In this document: one piece after another, positions 7,541 to 17,247 of the stretch
Numbering within the stretch: the first letter of the stretch is position 1
Layout: the number at the start of each line of letters is the position of its first letter
Origin: Polynucleobacter sp. AP-Elch-400A-B2
GTDB taxonomy: Bacteria > Pseudomonadota > Gammaproteobacteria > Burkholderiales > Burkholderiaceae
Length of the DNA stretch: 64,000 bases
Assembly: GCF_018688355.1 (NCBI RefSeq)
Contig: NZ_CP061317.1
Span: 726,370-790,369 of the forward strand
Direction of reading: 5' to 3'
The notes under the pieces: model-generated
Databases searched by the model: none
What the model saw: only the letters and a program-made list of their open reading frames with translations
Told to the model about the DNA's origin: nothing
Program-made: the position numbers and the translations under genes

Positions 7541-10006
7541 TTATTTCTCCTTAATAGTCAGATCTAGTTGACGCCCGACCTTTTGGGGTTTCATTTGCAG
7601 GGGTAGATATTCATTTCGAGCCCAGAGCGCAGCCATATTGCGGTAAAGCTTGCTCTGAACCCAGCCAGATTGTCCAGTTTGGTATATAAAAAGTGATTGC
7701 TCCAAGTCAGAGAGGTCATAGAGTGCTCGTAGGCTAGGAGCTTGCTTGGTTTCAAAAGGATTGTCAGTTCTCAGTAGTTCGAGGCGCCCCACATTGACGC
7801 TAAAGCTGTCCCCAGGAAAAGGCTGCGTCACATTAAAGAGACTTCCCAGGAATGGCACCTTGCTCAAAGGACGATGCTCTGAGACTGCGATATGTGCGTT
7901 ACCCCAAACCCAATTTTTAGGATTGCTGCCAAATTGAGCGCTCAGTTGCTCAAGTGCTTTATCAAATGCTGCATTTGAAGTATCGGCACAACTCTCAATC
8001 CGTTCAGTTTGGGGATCGTTGCACCAAGGACTATTAGGATTTTGTAATTGCAATATCAGTGGATTTCTAAAGTTACGGGTACCATAATTCTCAGTGAACA
8101 AATATCCTAAGCGTGAAAAGAGTTTGCGCGTGAGTTGGTCAGCCCAAGCATTAAATATCAATGCGCCAGTGCTATCAATTTTCATGTCCCCATCAAAGTT
8201 CTTGCTGAGCTCAATTGCTTGTTGGGCTAGAGGATGTGTTGATTGCGCTGATTTAAATAATTCTAATAATGGTGTGGCGCCCAAAGACAGGGCATCTGCT
8301 TGCATCGCTTTCATAGAGGCGATGTCATGTTTTGACCTGCTATTAATGAGTTCCACAATTCTGTCATAGCGGGTTGGCAGCTCCCAGTCGCCAGTTAGTG
8401 GATTCAGATCATTGCTCGCAATGATTTTCTGGTTAGCCGTAGCAATCCAATTGCCCTCTGGGTTATTGCTATTAGGTAGTTGCTCAAACGGGACGTAGCC
8501 AGTCCAATCGTATTGTCTCTCCCAGCCCAATGCTGGCGCTACTCCATACAGTCCTTGGTGCAAAGTGCGTTTAGGTGCGACACCGGCCGCCTGATAAGAA
8601 ATATTTCCATCTACATCTGCCATCACCACGTTTTGCATTGGCGCATAGTTTTTGCGTAGCGCCTGTTTGAAAGTCTCTAAATCTTTGGCGTGATTCATGT
8701 CCAGTAAGCCAGCAACCGATTGATTTTCAACATCTAAGGCGGTCCAGCGTAAAGCTAAGACAAAGCGATCGGTATCAATCACCCGCTTGGCTCGTGCATA
8801 TGATTCAGAAATTACTGGGCCATGCCGTGTTTCTTTGACTAAGAAGCGTAGTGGAGACTCGCCTTTGATATCGATGATTTCTTGGCGAACTTTAAAAGCT
8901 AGTGGACCCTCTGGGCCTCGATACACTCCAGGATTTTTCGGATCGAGCTGCTCAATATATAAATCCTGAACATCGGGGCCGGTATTGGTAAAACTCCAAG
9001 CAAACTTATCGGTCCTTCCCAGTACCACCGCCGGTATGCCGGGGAGGGTGGCGCCAATGACATTGAGACCTGGGGCTTCTAAGTGAGCCATATACCAAAT
9101 CGCTGGTGCTGATAGGTCAAGATGCGGGTCGTTTGCCAGCAAGGGCTTACCTGAGGTCGTGAGTTTTCCGCTTAGCGCCCAGTTGTTTGATCCAATACCT
9201 TCCTTACCGCCTGGGATTTCATTGATAGCTAATTCAGTTATAGGCAGATTCTTTGACTTTTGATCTCTTGTGAGTGGTTTGGGATTAAAGACATTAATAT
9301 CCCGATACATTTTTGCAAAGTCAAAATTACTTACAGGGTCACCAGGTGTATAGGGCGGTAGCACCTCCCATACCTGCTTGGTAGTTAAAAACTGGGCGAG
9401 TTCAAGTCGTTGTAATTCTTTTTGCCAGTTACCACCAAGATCAAGCGCCATCATTAGCATCCACGCCACGCTATCAGTAGGTGACCAATGCCCTGGTTTA
9501 GATCCAGTTAAAAAGTATTCCACTGGTAATGCCCAGCCTAAGTGGGCATTACCAGCGTTAACGCCATCTGCATATGACTGAAGCAATCGCTTGGTAGCAA
9601 TAGGGTAGCGATCAAACTGTTTTTCTGCGGCGTGCTTAATACCCAGTGTCCGAATAAAACGATCGATTGCAATAGTTTCTTTCCCGAGGATTTCGGAAAG
9701 TCGCCCACTGGCTAGTCGGCGATTAATTTCCATTTGCCAGGATCGTTCACTGGCATGCAAATAGCCCAAAGCAAAGAGTGCATCAGTAGAGCTCTTTGCT
9801 TGAATATGGGGAATGTCACTCTCATCAAAGGTAATCGAAACAGAATCCCCGAGGGACTTGATAATCCGCTTGCCAGAAGGATTGGTTTGGGCGGAGATTA
9901 AGTAGATCATTCCAGCGGCGATGATCAACACTAGGGCTGCAGAAACAAGCCAAAAGATGCCTTTTAAGGTAGATTTAAGACCCGATCTTGGCGTAAGCAT
10001 TTTCAT
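7541..10006 (-). CDS. Penicillin acylase family protein (Ntn hydrolase)
   Basis: An 821-residue member of the penicillin/cephalosporin/AHL acylase family of N-terminal-nucleophile amidohydrolases. It begins with a membrane or signal segment (about residues 15-38) and then the alpha-chain region. The cleavage and nucleophile site is GIGSNNWALSG, with Ser273 as the expected catalytic residue released by self-processing. The beta-chain segment ANDPHLDLSAPAIWY follows. Relatives cleave penicillin G, acyl-homoserine lactones or other N-acyl amides in the periplasm. The true substrate cannot be read from sequence. It appears monocistronic. Confidence 0.9.
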   Translation of the reverse strand: MKMLTPRSGLKSTLKGIFWLVSAALVLIIAAGMIYLISAQTNPSGKRIIKSLGDSVSITFDESDIPHIQAKSSTDALFALGYLHASERSWQMEINRRLASGRLSEILGKETIAIDRFIRTLGIKHAAEKQFDRYPIATKRLLQSYADGVNAGNAHLGWALPVEYFLTGSKPGHWSPTDSVAWMLMMALDLGGNWQKELQRLELAQFLTTKQVWEVLPPYTPGDPVSNFDFAKMYRDINVFNPKPLTRDQKSKNLPITELAINEIPGGKEGIGSNNWALSGKLTTSGKPLLANDPHLDLSAPAIWYMAHLEAPGLNVIGATLPGIPAVVLGRTDKFAWSFTNTGPDVQDLYIEQLDPKNPGVYRGPEGPLAFKVRQEIIDIKGESPLRFLVKETRHGPVISESYARAKRVIDTDRFVLALRWTALDVENQSVAGLLDMNHAKDLETFKQALRKNYAPMQNVVMADVDGNISYQAAGVAPKRTLHQGLYGVAPALGWERQYDWTGYVPFEQLPNSNNPEGNWIATANQKIIASNDLNPLTGDWELPTRYDRIVELINSRSKHDIASMKAMQADALSLGATPLLELFKSAQSTHPLAQQAIELSKNFDGDMKIDSTGALIFNAWADQLTRKLFSRLGYLFTENYGTRNFRNPLILQLQNPNSPWCNDPQTERIESCADTSNAAFDKALEQLSAQFGSNPKNWVWGNAHIAVSEHRPLSKVPFLGSLFNVTQPFPGDSFSVNVGRLELLRTDNPFETKQAPSLRALYDLSDLEQSLFIYQTGQSGWVQSKLYRNMAALWARNEYLPLQMKPQKVGRQLDLTIKEK

Positions 10007-10139
10007 AGGAATATTTTAATGTGTTTGCTTGAGCTAGACCCCAGGCTTGATGAAAGCAGGCTTCCCGTCTCTAATAGAGCTCGCATGCTAAAATTTCGCT
10101 TGTCTTGATTTATTTAGTACGGCTTTATTGCTCGTGCGA

Positions 10140-10228
10140 GCCCGAGTGGTGAAATCGGTAGACACAGCAGATTTAAAATCTGCCGACTCAAAAAAGTCGT
10201 GCCGGTTCGATTCCGGCCTCGGGCACCA
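10140..10228 (+). tRNA. tRNA-Leu (UAA)
   Basis: A full cloverleaf is readable. The acceptor arm GCCCGAG pairs with CTCGGGC, the anticodon loop contains TAA in GATTTAAAATC, and there is a long class II variable arm (GACTCAAAAAAGTC). The T arm is GCCGGTTCGATTCCGGC, and ACCA is encoded at the 3' end. The variable arm and anticodon identify leucine. Confidence 0.96.
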
Positions 10229-10249
10229 ATCGATTGATTTCAGGCATCC

Positions 10250-10705
10250 TTGAAATACCTTTACTTTCTCTCCTTGCTCCCCTTACTTTTTTGTGCCGCC
10301 CCCAGTTTGGCTGCAGACGCTCTGGTTTTTACTTGTGAGCGTTCGGAAAAAAACTATACCGAAACCTATCAACTCAAAGTTACGGCGGCTTCAAAAAATC
10401 AGAAGGCCAAAGTCTTCATTGATGATCGAGATTTAGATCGGGCTAGCGAATTGGGTCGGCAAACCATTAAGAATGTCCTTATTACTGAATCTACCATCCT
10501 GATTTCAATGGAAGCACAATTTCCCCCAGAGAGTTTTGATGGTATTCAGTATGGCGCTGGCTCTGTAATCACGGTGATCGCGATTAATCGACCAACGGGC
10601 CAGCTCAGAAAATCCGAGACTATTAAAGGTGGAATTCTTTCAGCAACTCTTGGCGAAGGTACGAAGACTTATCAAGAGCAATGTATCGCTGCCAATCAGT
10701 CTTAA
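10250..10705 (+). CDS. Secreted protein of unknown function
   Basis: A 151-residue protein that starts with TTG just 21 bp after tRNA-Leu. An in-frame stop lies 15 bp upstream, so no earlier start is possible. A clear Sec signal peptide (KYLYFLSLLPLLFCAAPSLA) is followed by a mature beta-rich domain with cysteines near residue 29 (FTCERS) and near the end (QEQCIAANQ), which could pair. I do not recognise the family. It may be read through from the tRNA promoter, since no separate promoter fits in the gap. Its stop overlaps the convergent exbD stop by four bases. Confidence 0.7.
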   Translation: MKYLYFLSLLPLLFCAAPSLAADALVFTCERSEKNYTETYQLKVTAASKNQKAKVFIDDRDLDRASELGRQTIKNVLITESTILISMEAQFPPESFDGIQYGAGSVITVIAINRPTGQLRKSETIKGGILSATLGEGTKTYQEQCIAANQS

Positions 10706-11115
10706 TTAGGCTCAGTCACAAATCCTAGCTTTGTTAAGCCAGCGCGTCGGGATGCGGCTAATACCTGAGCAACATATTCATACTTCACCGACTTATCGGC
10801 GCGTAAATTGATTTCTGGTTGCGGCTCCTTCTGAGCAGCTTTTTCTGCATAGCCGTCAAAAGTTTTCAAATCAATTGGTGTGCTATTCCAAAATATTTGA
10901 CCCTGGGCATCAATCGAGAGCTGCACTGACTCTGGTTTGACTTCATTGCGCACGCTATTGGCTTTGGGCAGCTCCACTTTCACCGCCTGCTGAATGACTG
11001 GCAGAGTAATGATGAAGATGATGAGGAGCACCAACATGACATCCACCATCGGAGTCATATTGATTTCGGCCATGATGCCGCTTTCTTCTTGGTCGTTCGG
11101 AAGATTAAAAGACAT
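10702..11115 (-). CDS. exbD: Biopolymer transport protein ExbD
   Basis: A 137-residue protein with one N-terminal transmembrane helix (EINMTPMVDVMLVLLIIFII). The proton-path aspartate is in the MVDVMLVLL motif, followed by a periplasmic domain. ExbD works with ExbB to couple the proton gradient to TonB. It lies 2 bp after exbB and is the last gene of the tonB-exbB-exbD set. The length is normal. Confidence 0.94.
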   Translation of the reverse strand: MSFNLPNDQEESGIMAEINMTPMVDVMLVLLIIFIITLPVIQQAVKVELPKANSVRNEVKPESVQLSIDAQGQIFWNSTPIDLKTFDGYAEKAAQKEPQPEINLRADKSVKYEYVAQVLAASRRAGLTKLGFVTEPN

Positions 11116-11117
11116 AT

Positions 11118-11810
11118 TTATTCTCCAGACTTCACACGGGCACCAGTGACAAAGTAAGCGAGGAGGTCATTGCCAAATCGATTGAGATCAGCAAGCAATA
11201 ATTTATTGGCACGATTAATTGCGTTAAAGCCTAATACTGCTGGAATCGCTACAGCCAAGCCTAAAGCGGTCATGATGAGTGCTTCGCCAATGGGGCCAGC
11301 AACCTGATCAATCTGCGCACTACCAGAGCTGCTGATTGCGATCAAAGCATGGTAGATACCCCACACTGTTCCAAATAGGCCAATAAACGGTGCGGTCGCA
11401 CCGGTCGAGCCAAGGAAAGTAAGCCCTTTTTGGAGTTGGGCCGCAACACCATCAATACTGTTCTTAAGACTTCTTGCCATCCACTCGGAGTAGTTCAGTG
11501 TTTGCAATAGTTCACGATGATTGGTCGATTGGCTCTGGTGGTGAGTAGAGGCTCCACTGGCAGCTTTAGCAACCTGAAAGTAAGGATTGCTTGCATGGTT
11601 AGTAAATGCATTCAGACCCTGGTCATAGGAGGTGGCGCGCCAAAACTGATCGAGCTCAGGCTGGAGTTTGCGTAAATTACGCAAATCCCAAAAACGGGAG
11701 AGCAAAATTACCCAGGTCACAATAGAACAGATCAGAAGTGCGATAGCCACAAAGCGGGTCACTGCATCGCCCTCGAGCCATAAATTTGCTAAGCCAAATG
11801 GTGTGTTCAT
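11118..11810 (-). CDS. exbB: Biopolymer transport protein ExbB (MotA/TolQ family)
   Basis: A 230-residue inner-membrane protein with three hydrophobic helices and the MotA/TolQ/ExbB proton-channel segment (GLFGTVWGIYHALIAI and IGEALIMTALGLAVAIPAVLGFN). It forms the pentameric channel around ExbD that energises TonB. It starts 4 bp downstream of tonB, so the genes are coupled. The distinction from TolQ rests on the tonB neighbour. Confidence 0.94.
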   Translation of the reverse strand: MNTPFGLANLWLEGDAVTRFVAIALLICSIVTWVILLSRFWDLRNLRKLQPELDQFWRATSYDQGLNAFTNHASNPYFQVAKAASGASTHHQSQSTNHRELLQTLNYSEWMARSLKNSIDGVAAQLQKGLTFLGSTGATAPFIGLFGTVWGIYHALIAISSSGSAQIDQVAGPIGEALIMTALGLAVAIPAVLGFNAINRANKLLLADLNRFGNDLLAYFVTGARVKSGE

Positions 11811-11814
11811 AATA

Positions 11815-12510
11815 TTAATTCTTTAAATTAAATTTAATTAAAAGGTTGGTAGAAATTCTTTGGGGCGAACCATTGACTAAAAATGGTTTAAAGCGATAAC
11901 GACGACCAATCTCGGTTGCAGCCCTATCTAATCTTGGAAATGAGCTAGAACGCAATAAAGCCACATCCTCAACATTACCTGATTCATCAATAATCAGTCT
12001 CACCACCACTTCACCTTGTTCTCCAGATCTTTTAGAGAAAGAAGGGTAGTAAGCATCTGCATCTGGTTGATATACGACGACTAGTTTACCAATGTCAGTC
12101 TGAATCGGTGTGCCACTAGATCCAGAGGTGGTGGCTGGTGCAACCGTAGCATTCGGAGCCTGTGATTCACTTTTGGATTGCTGCGGTGTTGGCGGGGCGG
12201 AAGTCTGTTGTTGGGTTTGTGGCGGTGTTGGTGCCTGCGTGGATTTTTCATCCACCGTTTTCTTCTTTTGTTCTTGCTTAGGTTTTGGTGGGGGCGCAGC
12301 TGGAGTAGCTTGAGGCTGCTTAGCTGCCTCAGGACTTACTAGATTGGCCATCACTCGCGCATCATCTTGATTATTATCGTTGTCCGGCTTCATACCACTC
12401 TGAAAGCCAATCAGAAACAATAAATGCAAGGCAATAACAATGCCAATGATGATGCGCTCAGTCTTATCGAATGGTAGATGCGCATTCATCCGATTTAAAA
12501 AGGCGCTCAT
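11815..12510 (-). CDS. tonB: Energy transducer TonB
   Basis: A 231-residue protein with one transmembrane anchor near residues 20-38. A Pro/Lys/Gln-rich periplasm-spanning linker follows (about residues 60-125, with PPPKPKQEQKKK). The C-terminal TonB domain from about residue 145 contains GEVVVRLIIDESGNVEDVALLRSS-type sequence. It carries energy to TonB-dependent outer-membrane receptors, none of which is in this window. Its start overlaps the end of murI by four bases, tying uptake energisation to the same transcript. Confidence 0.94.
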   Translation of the reverse strand: MSAFLNRMNAHLPFDKTERIIIGIVIALHLLFLIGFQSGMKPDNDNNQDDARVMANLVSPEAAKQPQATPAAPPPKPKQEQKKKTVDEKSTQAPTPPQTQQQTSAPPTPQQSKSESQAPNATVAPATTSGSSGTPIQTDIGKLVVVYQPDADAYYPSFSKRSGEQGEVVVRLIIDESGNVEDVALLRSSSFPRLDRAATEIGRRYRFKPFLVNGSPQRISTNLLIKFNLKN

Positions 12511-13349
12511 GTGAAAGAACTCACTAATTGAGAGGTAATGCTGTGTTTATCCAGATCTGATTGCATGAGCTCGTGCGCCATATGATGCAAGTTCTGTGCA
12601 TCTTTACTGCTAATGAATTTGATAGTGCCATATTCATCATCATCCAATTGCATGCCCTGTGACTCTAGTTTTCGTTTGAGTTGACGTACTACTGCCTCAC
12701 TAGTATCAATCAAATTAATCGAATCTCCCAATAATTTGCGTATGGCTTTTCGCAAGAAAGGGTAGTGCGTGCATCCTAGAACAAGCGTATCTGCCCCCGC
12801 CTCCTGAATGGGCTCTAGGTGTTCGGCAAGTAGTTCTAGAGTTTGCTCACTATGAGCTTGGCCCGCTTCAATTAGGGGAACTAAGCCGGCACCCGCCTGT
12901 TTAACAAACTGACAATTGGGCAGGGTGGCTAGTAAGGCGCTAAATTTATCGCTCTTGAGTGTGGCCTCGGTTGCGAGTACCCCAACAATCCCATTGCTTG
13001 ACTGCATTGCTGCAGGCTTGATGCCAGGTTCTACGCCGATGATCGGAATATTGCTGAGCTCATCACGAATATCTGCAATGGCTTCGGCAGTAGCAGTGTT
13101 GCACGCAACCATAATGGCATCACAACCTTGCGCTGCTAAGTATTGGCATAGCTCCATACTGCGCGAAGCTATCCACTCGCTAGACTTCTCTCCATAAGGA
13201 GCATGAATAGAGTCGGCTAAATAGATGTAGTCATGCGCGGGAAGCTGGCGCAGAGCCTCATCCAAAATGGATAAGCCTCCAACGCCAGAATCAAAAACTC
13301 CGATGAGTGCCAAGTAAGGTCGCTTAACTAAGGGCGCTAATTGACTCAA
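12507..13349 (-). CDS. murI: Glutamate racemase
   Basis: Converts L-glutamate to D-glutamate for peptidoglycan. The N-terminal signature GVFDSGVGGLS, the first catalytic cysteine in VACNTATA and the second in LGCTHYPFL are all present. I chose TTG at 13349, giving 280 residues and a four-base overlap (TTGA) with the fumarase stop. An upstream ATG at 13388 is in frame but would add 13 unlike-family residues lying within fumA. It is part of the fumA-murI-tonB-exbB-exbD run. Confidence 0.93.
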   Translation of the reverse strand: MSQLAPLVKRPYLALIGVFDSGVGGLSILDEALRQLPAHDYIYLADSIHAPYGEKSSEWIASRSMELCQYLAAQGCDAIMVACNTATAEAIADIRDELSNIPIIGVEPGIKPAAMQSSNGIVGVLATEATLKSDKFSALLATLPNCQFVKQAGAGLVPLIEAGQAHSEQTLELLAEHLEPIQEAGADTLVLGCTHYPFLRKAIRKLLGDSINLIDTSEAVVRQLKRKLESQGMQLDDDEYGTIKFISSKDAQNLHHMAHELMQSDLDKHSITSQLVSSFT

Positions 13350-14869
13350 GCAATCACAACTGGAATGCCGGCAATCTTTGCTTGCCATTCTTTGGGGCCT
13401 GTCTCATGCATAGAGATGCCGGCAGAGCTGACCGCTACTGTTACTGGCATATCTTTGACATCGAACTCATAAATCGCCTCCATGCCGAGGTCAGCAAAGC
13501 CCACTACCTTCGCTGTCTGAATGGCTTTAGAAACCAAGTAAGCAGCGCCACCAACGGCCATCAAATAAGCGGACTTATGTTTTTTGATTGCCTCAATTGC
13601 AGTAGGGCCACGTTCTGCTTTACCAATCATGGAGATCAAGCCAGTTTGAGCCAGCATCATCTCGGTGAACTTATCCATACGAGTTGAGGTTGTTGGGCCT
13701 GCTGGACCTACTGCTTCATTGCCTACTGGATCTACTGGACCAACGTAATAAATCACGCGGTTTTTAAAGCTCACTGGCAATTCTTCACCTTTGGCCAGCA
13801 TGTCGGCAATGCGCTTATGAGCAGCATCACGACCAGTCAAAATTTTGCCATTCAGGAGAAGTGTTTCACCTTCTTTCCAGCCGGCCACTTCTTCAGCGGT
13901 CAAAGTATCTAAGTTCACACGCTTTGATTTTTTAGTGTCTGGAGTCCAAGTGACATCTGGCCAATCAGACAATGAAGGGGCCTCTAATTTAGCGGGGCCG
14001 TCACCATGTAAATGAAAGTGAATGTGGCGGGTAGCGGCGCAGTTCGGAATCATCGCCACCGGTAGTGAGGCTGCATGGGTTGGGTAGTCCATGATTTTGA
14101 TATCAAGAACGGTAGTAAGGCCACCTAAACCTTGGGCGCCAATACCAAGCTTGTTTACTTCATCGAAAATCTCTAAACGGAGTTCCTCGACACGATTTTT
14201 TGGCCCGCGAGCAATGAGCTCTTGAATATCTACTGGGCCCATCAAGGACTCTTTAGCCATCAACATCGCTTTCTCCGGGGTCCCGCCAATGCCGATACCT
14301 AAGATGCCGGGAGGGCACCAGCCCGCACCCATCGTTGGAACTGTTTTGACTACCCAGTCAACGATCGAATCCGAGGGGTTGAGCATGACCATCTTGGCTT
14401 TGTTCTCAGAGCCACCACCTTTAGCCGCGCAAATGACTTCAACATCATCGCCCGGGACGATTTCATAATGAATAACAGCTGGTGTGTTGTCGCCTGTGTT
14501 TTTGCGTTTACCCGCTGGATCAGTCAGAACGGATGCGCGTAATGGGTTATCTGGGTTCATATAAGCGCGACGGACACCTTCGTTCACCATATCAGTAACA
14601 CTCATAGTGGCATCACCCCATTGAACATTCATACCAATTTTGAGAAAAACGACAGCAATGCCAGTGTCCTGACACATGGGGCGGTGACCTTCTGCACACA
14701 TCCGGCTATTAGTCAAAATCTGCGCAATCGCATCCTTCGCTGCAGCACCTTGCTCAAGCTCATAAGCCTTACCCAGGGCGGAGATAAAATCTTTAGGGTG
14801 ATAGTAAGAGATGAATTGAAAGGCATCCGCCACGCTTTGGATGAGGTCGTTTTGTTTGATATTTGTCAT
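13346..14869 (-). CDS. fumA: Fumarate hydratase, class I (iron-sulfur)
   Basis: A 507-residue class I fumarase that interconverts fumarate and malate in the TCA cycle using an oxygen-sensitive [4Fe-4S] cluster. An alpha-domain (EGHRPMCQDTGIAVVFLKIG) is followed by the beta-domain (GPAGPTTSTRMDKF, GKAERGPTAIEAIKKH) fused in one chain, as in two-domain FumA/FumB. The length is normal. It is the first gene of the run leading into murI. Roughly 165 bp separate it from the divergent acsA. Confidence 0.94.
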   Translation of the reverse strand: MTNIKQNDLIQSVADAFQFISYYHPKDFISALGKAYELEQGAAAKDAIAQILTNSRMCAEGHRPMCQDTGIAVVFLKIGMNVQWGDATMSVTDMVNEGVRRAYMNPDNPLRASVLTDPAGKRKNTGDNTPAVIHYEIVPGDDVEVICAAKGGGSENKAKMVMLNPSDSIVDWVVKTVPTMGAGWCPPGILGIGIGGTPEKAMLMAKESLMGPVDIQELIARGPKNRVEELRLEIFDEVNKLGIGAQGLGGLTTVLDIKIMDYPTHAASLPVAMIPNCAATRHIHFHLHGDGPAKLEAPSLSDWPDVTWTPDTKKSKRVNLDTLTAEEVAGWKEGETLLLNGKILTGRDAAHKRIADMLAKGEELPVSFKNRVIYYVGPVDPVGNEAVGPAGPTTSTRMDKFTEMMLAQTGLISMIGKAERGPTAIEAIKKHKSAYLMAVGGAAYLVSKAIQTAKVVGFADLGMEAIYEFDVKDMPVTVAVSSAGISMHETGPKEWQAKIAGIPVVIA

Positions 14870-15035
14870 GGTTTTAGGCTTAATTATGTAAGGTTTAATC
14901 TATTTTAAGGGTTTGCCATAGAGCAAATCTAGCGTGTTTTCACTTATCTTATTAGGTCTTGGGATGCGTTTTCCTTACTCTGCACTATTTTTGCAGAAAA
15001 AGACGACTGATTATTGAATAGAAGGGCTGTGAAGC

Positions 15036-17009
15036 ATGGAACCATTGATGCAAGAAAACCGCGTATTTAACCCGCCAGCAGACTTCGTTAAGTCTGCTGC
15101 TATTCCAGGAATGGATGCTTATAACAAGCTCTGTGCTGAAGCTAACAATGATTATGACGGTTTCTGGGGTCGCCTTGCTAAAGAAAATGTCTTCTGGAAA
15201 AAGCCCTTTACTAAAGTTCTTGATGAATCCAAAGCACCTTTCTACAAGTGGTTTGAAGATGGCACTACCAATGCTTCTCACAACTGTTTAGATCGTCAAG
15301 TTGAAAATGGTCTTGGCAATAAGACCGCGATTATTTTTGAAGCAGACGATGGCTCGGTAACCAACGTAACTTATCAAGAGTTACTTGAGCGTGTTTGCAA
15401 AATGGCAAATGCACTGCGCAAAATGGGCATCAAGTCTGGTGACCGCGTCATCATTTACATGGCGATGACTATCGAAGGTGTTGTTGCGATGCAAGCTTGT
15501 GCTCGTATCGGTGCAATTCACTCCGTTGTGTTTGGTGGATTTTCTGCCCAAGCCCTGCGCGATCGAATCATTGACGTTGGTGCCGTAGCTGTGATTACTG
15601 CAGACGGACAGTTCCGCGGTGGCAAAGCATTGCCTTTAAAGGCCATTTGTGACGAGGCCCTGTCGACTGGCGAATGTCCTAATGTGAAGCATGTGATCGT
15701 AAACAAGCGCACTGGTAATGATGTCACCATGACAGCGGGCCGTGATGTTTGGATGCAAGAAATCGTCGCCAATGAATCTACAACTTGTGAGCCAGAGTGG
15801 GTTAGCGCTGAGCACCCATTATTTATTTTGTATACATCTGGTTCGACCGGCAAGCCTAAGGGTGTTCAGCACTCTACAGGTGGCTACCTCTTGTGGGCGA
15901 TTCTCACAATGAAGTGGACCTTTGATATCAAGCCAAATGACGTCTTCTGGTGTACTGCTGATATTGGCTGGGTAACAGGCCACTCCTATATTACCTACGG
16001 CCCACTCGCAGTGGGCGCTACCGAGATTGTGTTTGAGGGCGTTCCAACTTACCCTAATGCGGGTCGCTTCTGGGACATGATTCAAAAACACAAGGCAACG
16101 ATTTTCTATACCGCGCCAACGGCGATTCGCTCATTGATCAAAGCCTCAAGCAATGATCCGGCGGTGCATCCTCAGAGTTATGACTTAACCTCCTTGCGTC
16201 TCTTGGGTTCGGTTGGTGAGCCGATTAATCCAGAAGCGTGGATGTGGTACTACGAGAATGTGGGTGGCTCACGTTGCCCAATCGCTGATACCTTCTGGCA
16301 AACCGAAACTGGTGGCCATATGATTTCACCATTACCTGGTGCAACTCCCATGATTCCAGGTTCATGCACATTGCCATTGCCAGGTATTCAGGCGGCGATT
16401 GTGGATGAGGCAGGTGTAGATGTGCCAAATGGTCACGGTGGTATTTTGGTGGTGAAGCGTCCATGGCCTTCGATGATTCGTACGATCTGGGGCGATCCCG
16501 ATCGCTTCGTAAAATCTTATTTCCCAGAAGAGTTGGGCGGTACTTTGTATCTAGCTGGTGACGGTGCAATTCGCAATAAAGATACTGGCTACTTCACCAT
16601 TACGGGTCGTATCGATGACGTATTGAACGTCTCCGGTCATCGCATGGGCACGATGGAAATCGAATCTTGCTTGGTTGCTAATCCATTAGTTGCTGAGGCT
16701 GCAGTAGTGGGCCGTCCTGATGAATTGACTGGTGAAGCCATTTGCGTATTCGTAGTTCTGAAGGGTGGACGCCCAACAGGCGATGAAGCGAAGAAGATTG
16801 CCACTGAGTTACGGAACTGGGTAGGTAAGGAGATCGGCCCGATCGCTAAGCCAAAGGATGTTCGTTTTGGCGATAACTTACCTAAAACACGTTCAGGCAA
16901 GATCATGCGTCGCTTGCTTCGTGTCATTGCTAAAGGTGAAGAGATAACCCAAGATACTTCAACCCTGGAAAATCCAGCAATTTTGGATCAGCTTAAAGAG
17001 TCTGTTTAA
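15036..17009 (+). CDS. acsA: Acetyl-CoA synthetase
   Basis: A 657-residue AMP-forming acetate-CoA ligase. The ATP-binding loop YTSGSTGKPKGVQHS, the acetate-pocket region WWQ-type sequence (ADTFWQTETGGHM) and the C-terminal SGKIMRRLLR carrying the regulatory acetylation lysine are visible. It activates acetate for the TCA cycle or polyhydroxyalkanoate synthesis; a phasin at 21.6 kb is consistent with PHA in this organism. An in-frame ATG at 15051 is an alternative start. It is followed by tRNA-Ser. Confidence 0.96.
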   Translation: MEPLMQENRVFNPPADFVKSAAIPGMDAYNKLCAEANNDYDGFWGRLAKENVFWKKPFTKVLDESKAPFYKWFEDGTTNASHNCLDRQVENGLGNKTAIIFEADDGSVTNVTYQELLERVCKMANALRKMGIKSGDRVIIYMAMTIEGVVAMQACARIGAIHSVVFGGFSAQALRDRIIDVGAVAVITADGQFRGGKALPLKAICDEALSTGECPNVKHVIVNKRTGNDVTMTAGRDVWMQEIVANESTTCEPEWVSAEHPLFILYTSGSTGKPKGVQHSTGGYLLWAILTMKWTFDIKPNDVFWCTADIGWVTGHSYITYGPLAVGATEIVFEGVPTYPNAGRFWDMIQKHKATIFYTAPTAIRSLIKASSNDPAVHPQSYDLTSLRLLGSVGEPINPEAWMWYYENVGGSRCPIADTFWQTETGGHMISPLPGATPMIPGSCTLPLPGIQAAIVDEAGVDVPNGHGGILVVKRPWPSMIRTIWGDPDRFVKSYFPEELGGTLYLAGDGAIRNKDTGYFTITGRIDDVLNVSGHRMGTMEIESCLVANPLVAEAAVVGRPDELTGEAICVFVVLKGGRPTGDEAKKIATELRNWVGKEIGPIAKPKDVRFGDNLPKTRSGKIMRRLLRVIAKGEEITQDTSTLENPAILDQLKESV

Positions 17010-17070
17010 GTAGCTTATTACGCTTTTAGAGGCAAACCCTTCTGGCAAACGTATAATCAACGGCTTGTAC

Positions 17071-17161
17071 GGAAGGGTGGATGAGCGGTTTAAGTCACAC
17101 GCCTGGAAAGCGTGCGTAGGTTAATAGCCTACCGCGGGTTCGAATCCCGCCTCTTCCGCCA
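17071..17161 (+). tRNA. tRNA-Ser (GGA)
   Basis: The acceptor arm GGAAGGG pairs with CTCTTCC, with one G-T pair. The anticodon is GGA in CACGCCTGGAAAGCGTG. There is a long variable arm (GTAGGTTAATAGCCTAC), the T arm is GCGGGTTCGAATCCCGC, and G plus CCA ends the gene. It is the upstream neighbour of the recombinase island. Confidence 0.96.
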
Positions 17162-17168
17162 GTAGTGC

Positions 17169-17207
17169 AAAGTCCTTGTAAATCAATAGTTTACGAGGAC
17201 TTTTTTT
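17169..17207 (+). terminator. Rho-independent terminator after tRNA-Ser(GGA)
   Basis: AAAGTCCTTGTAAA pairs with TTTACGAGGACTTT around a 7-base loop and runs into a T tract. It would end the tRNA transcript before the island. Confidence 0.8.
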
Positions 17208-17212
17208 ATCTA

Positions 17213-17237
17213 TTCAACCCATGTTTTCAACCCATGT
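17213..17237. repeat. Tandem 12-bp direct repeat next to tRNA-Ser
   Basis: TTCAACCCATGT occurs at 17213-17224 and again at 17226-17237, one base apart. It lies between the tRNA terminator and the first island palindrome. It could be a scar of repeated integration or a binding site; nothing further can be read. Confidence 0.6.
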
Positions 17238-17247
17238 CATGAGTTGA

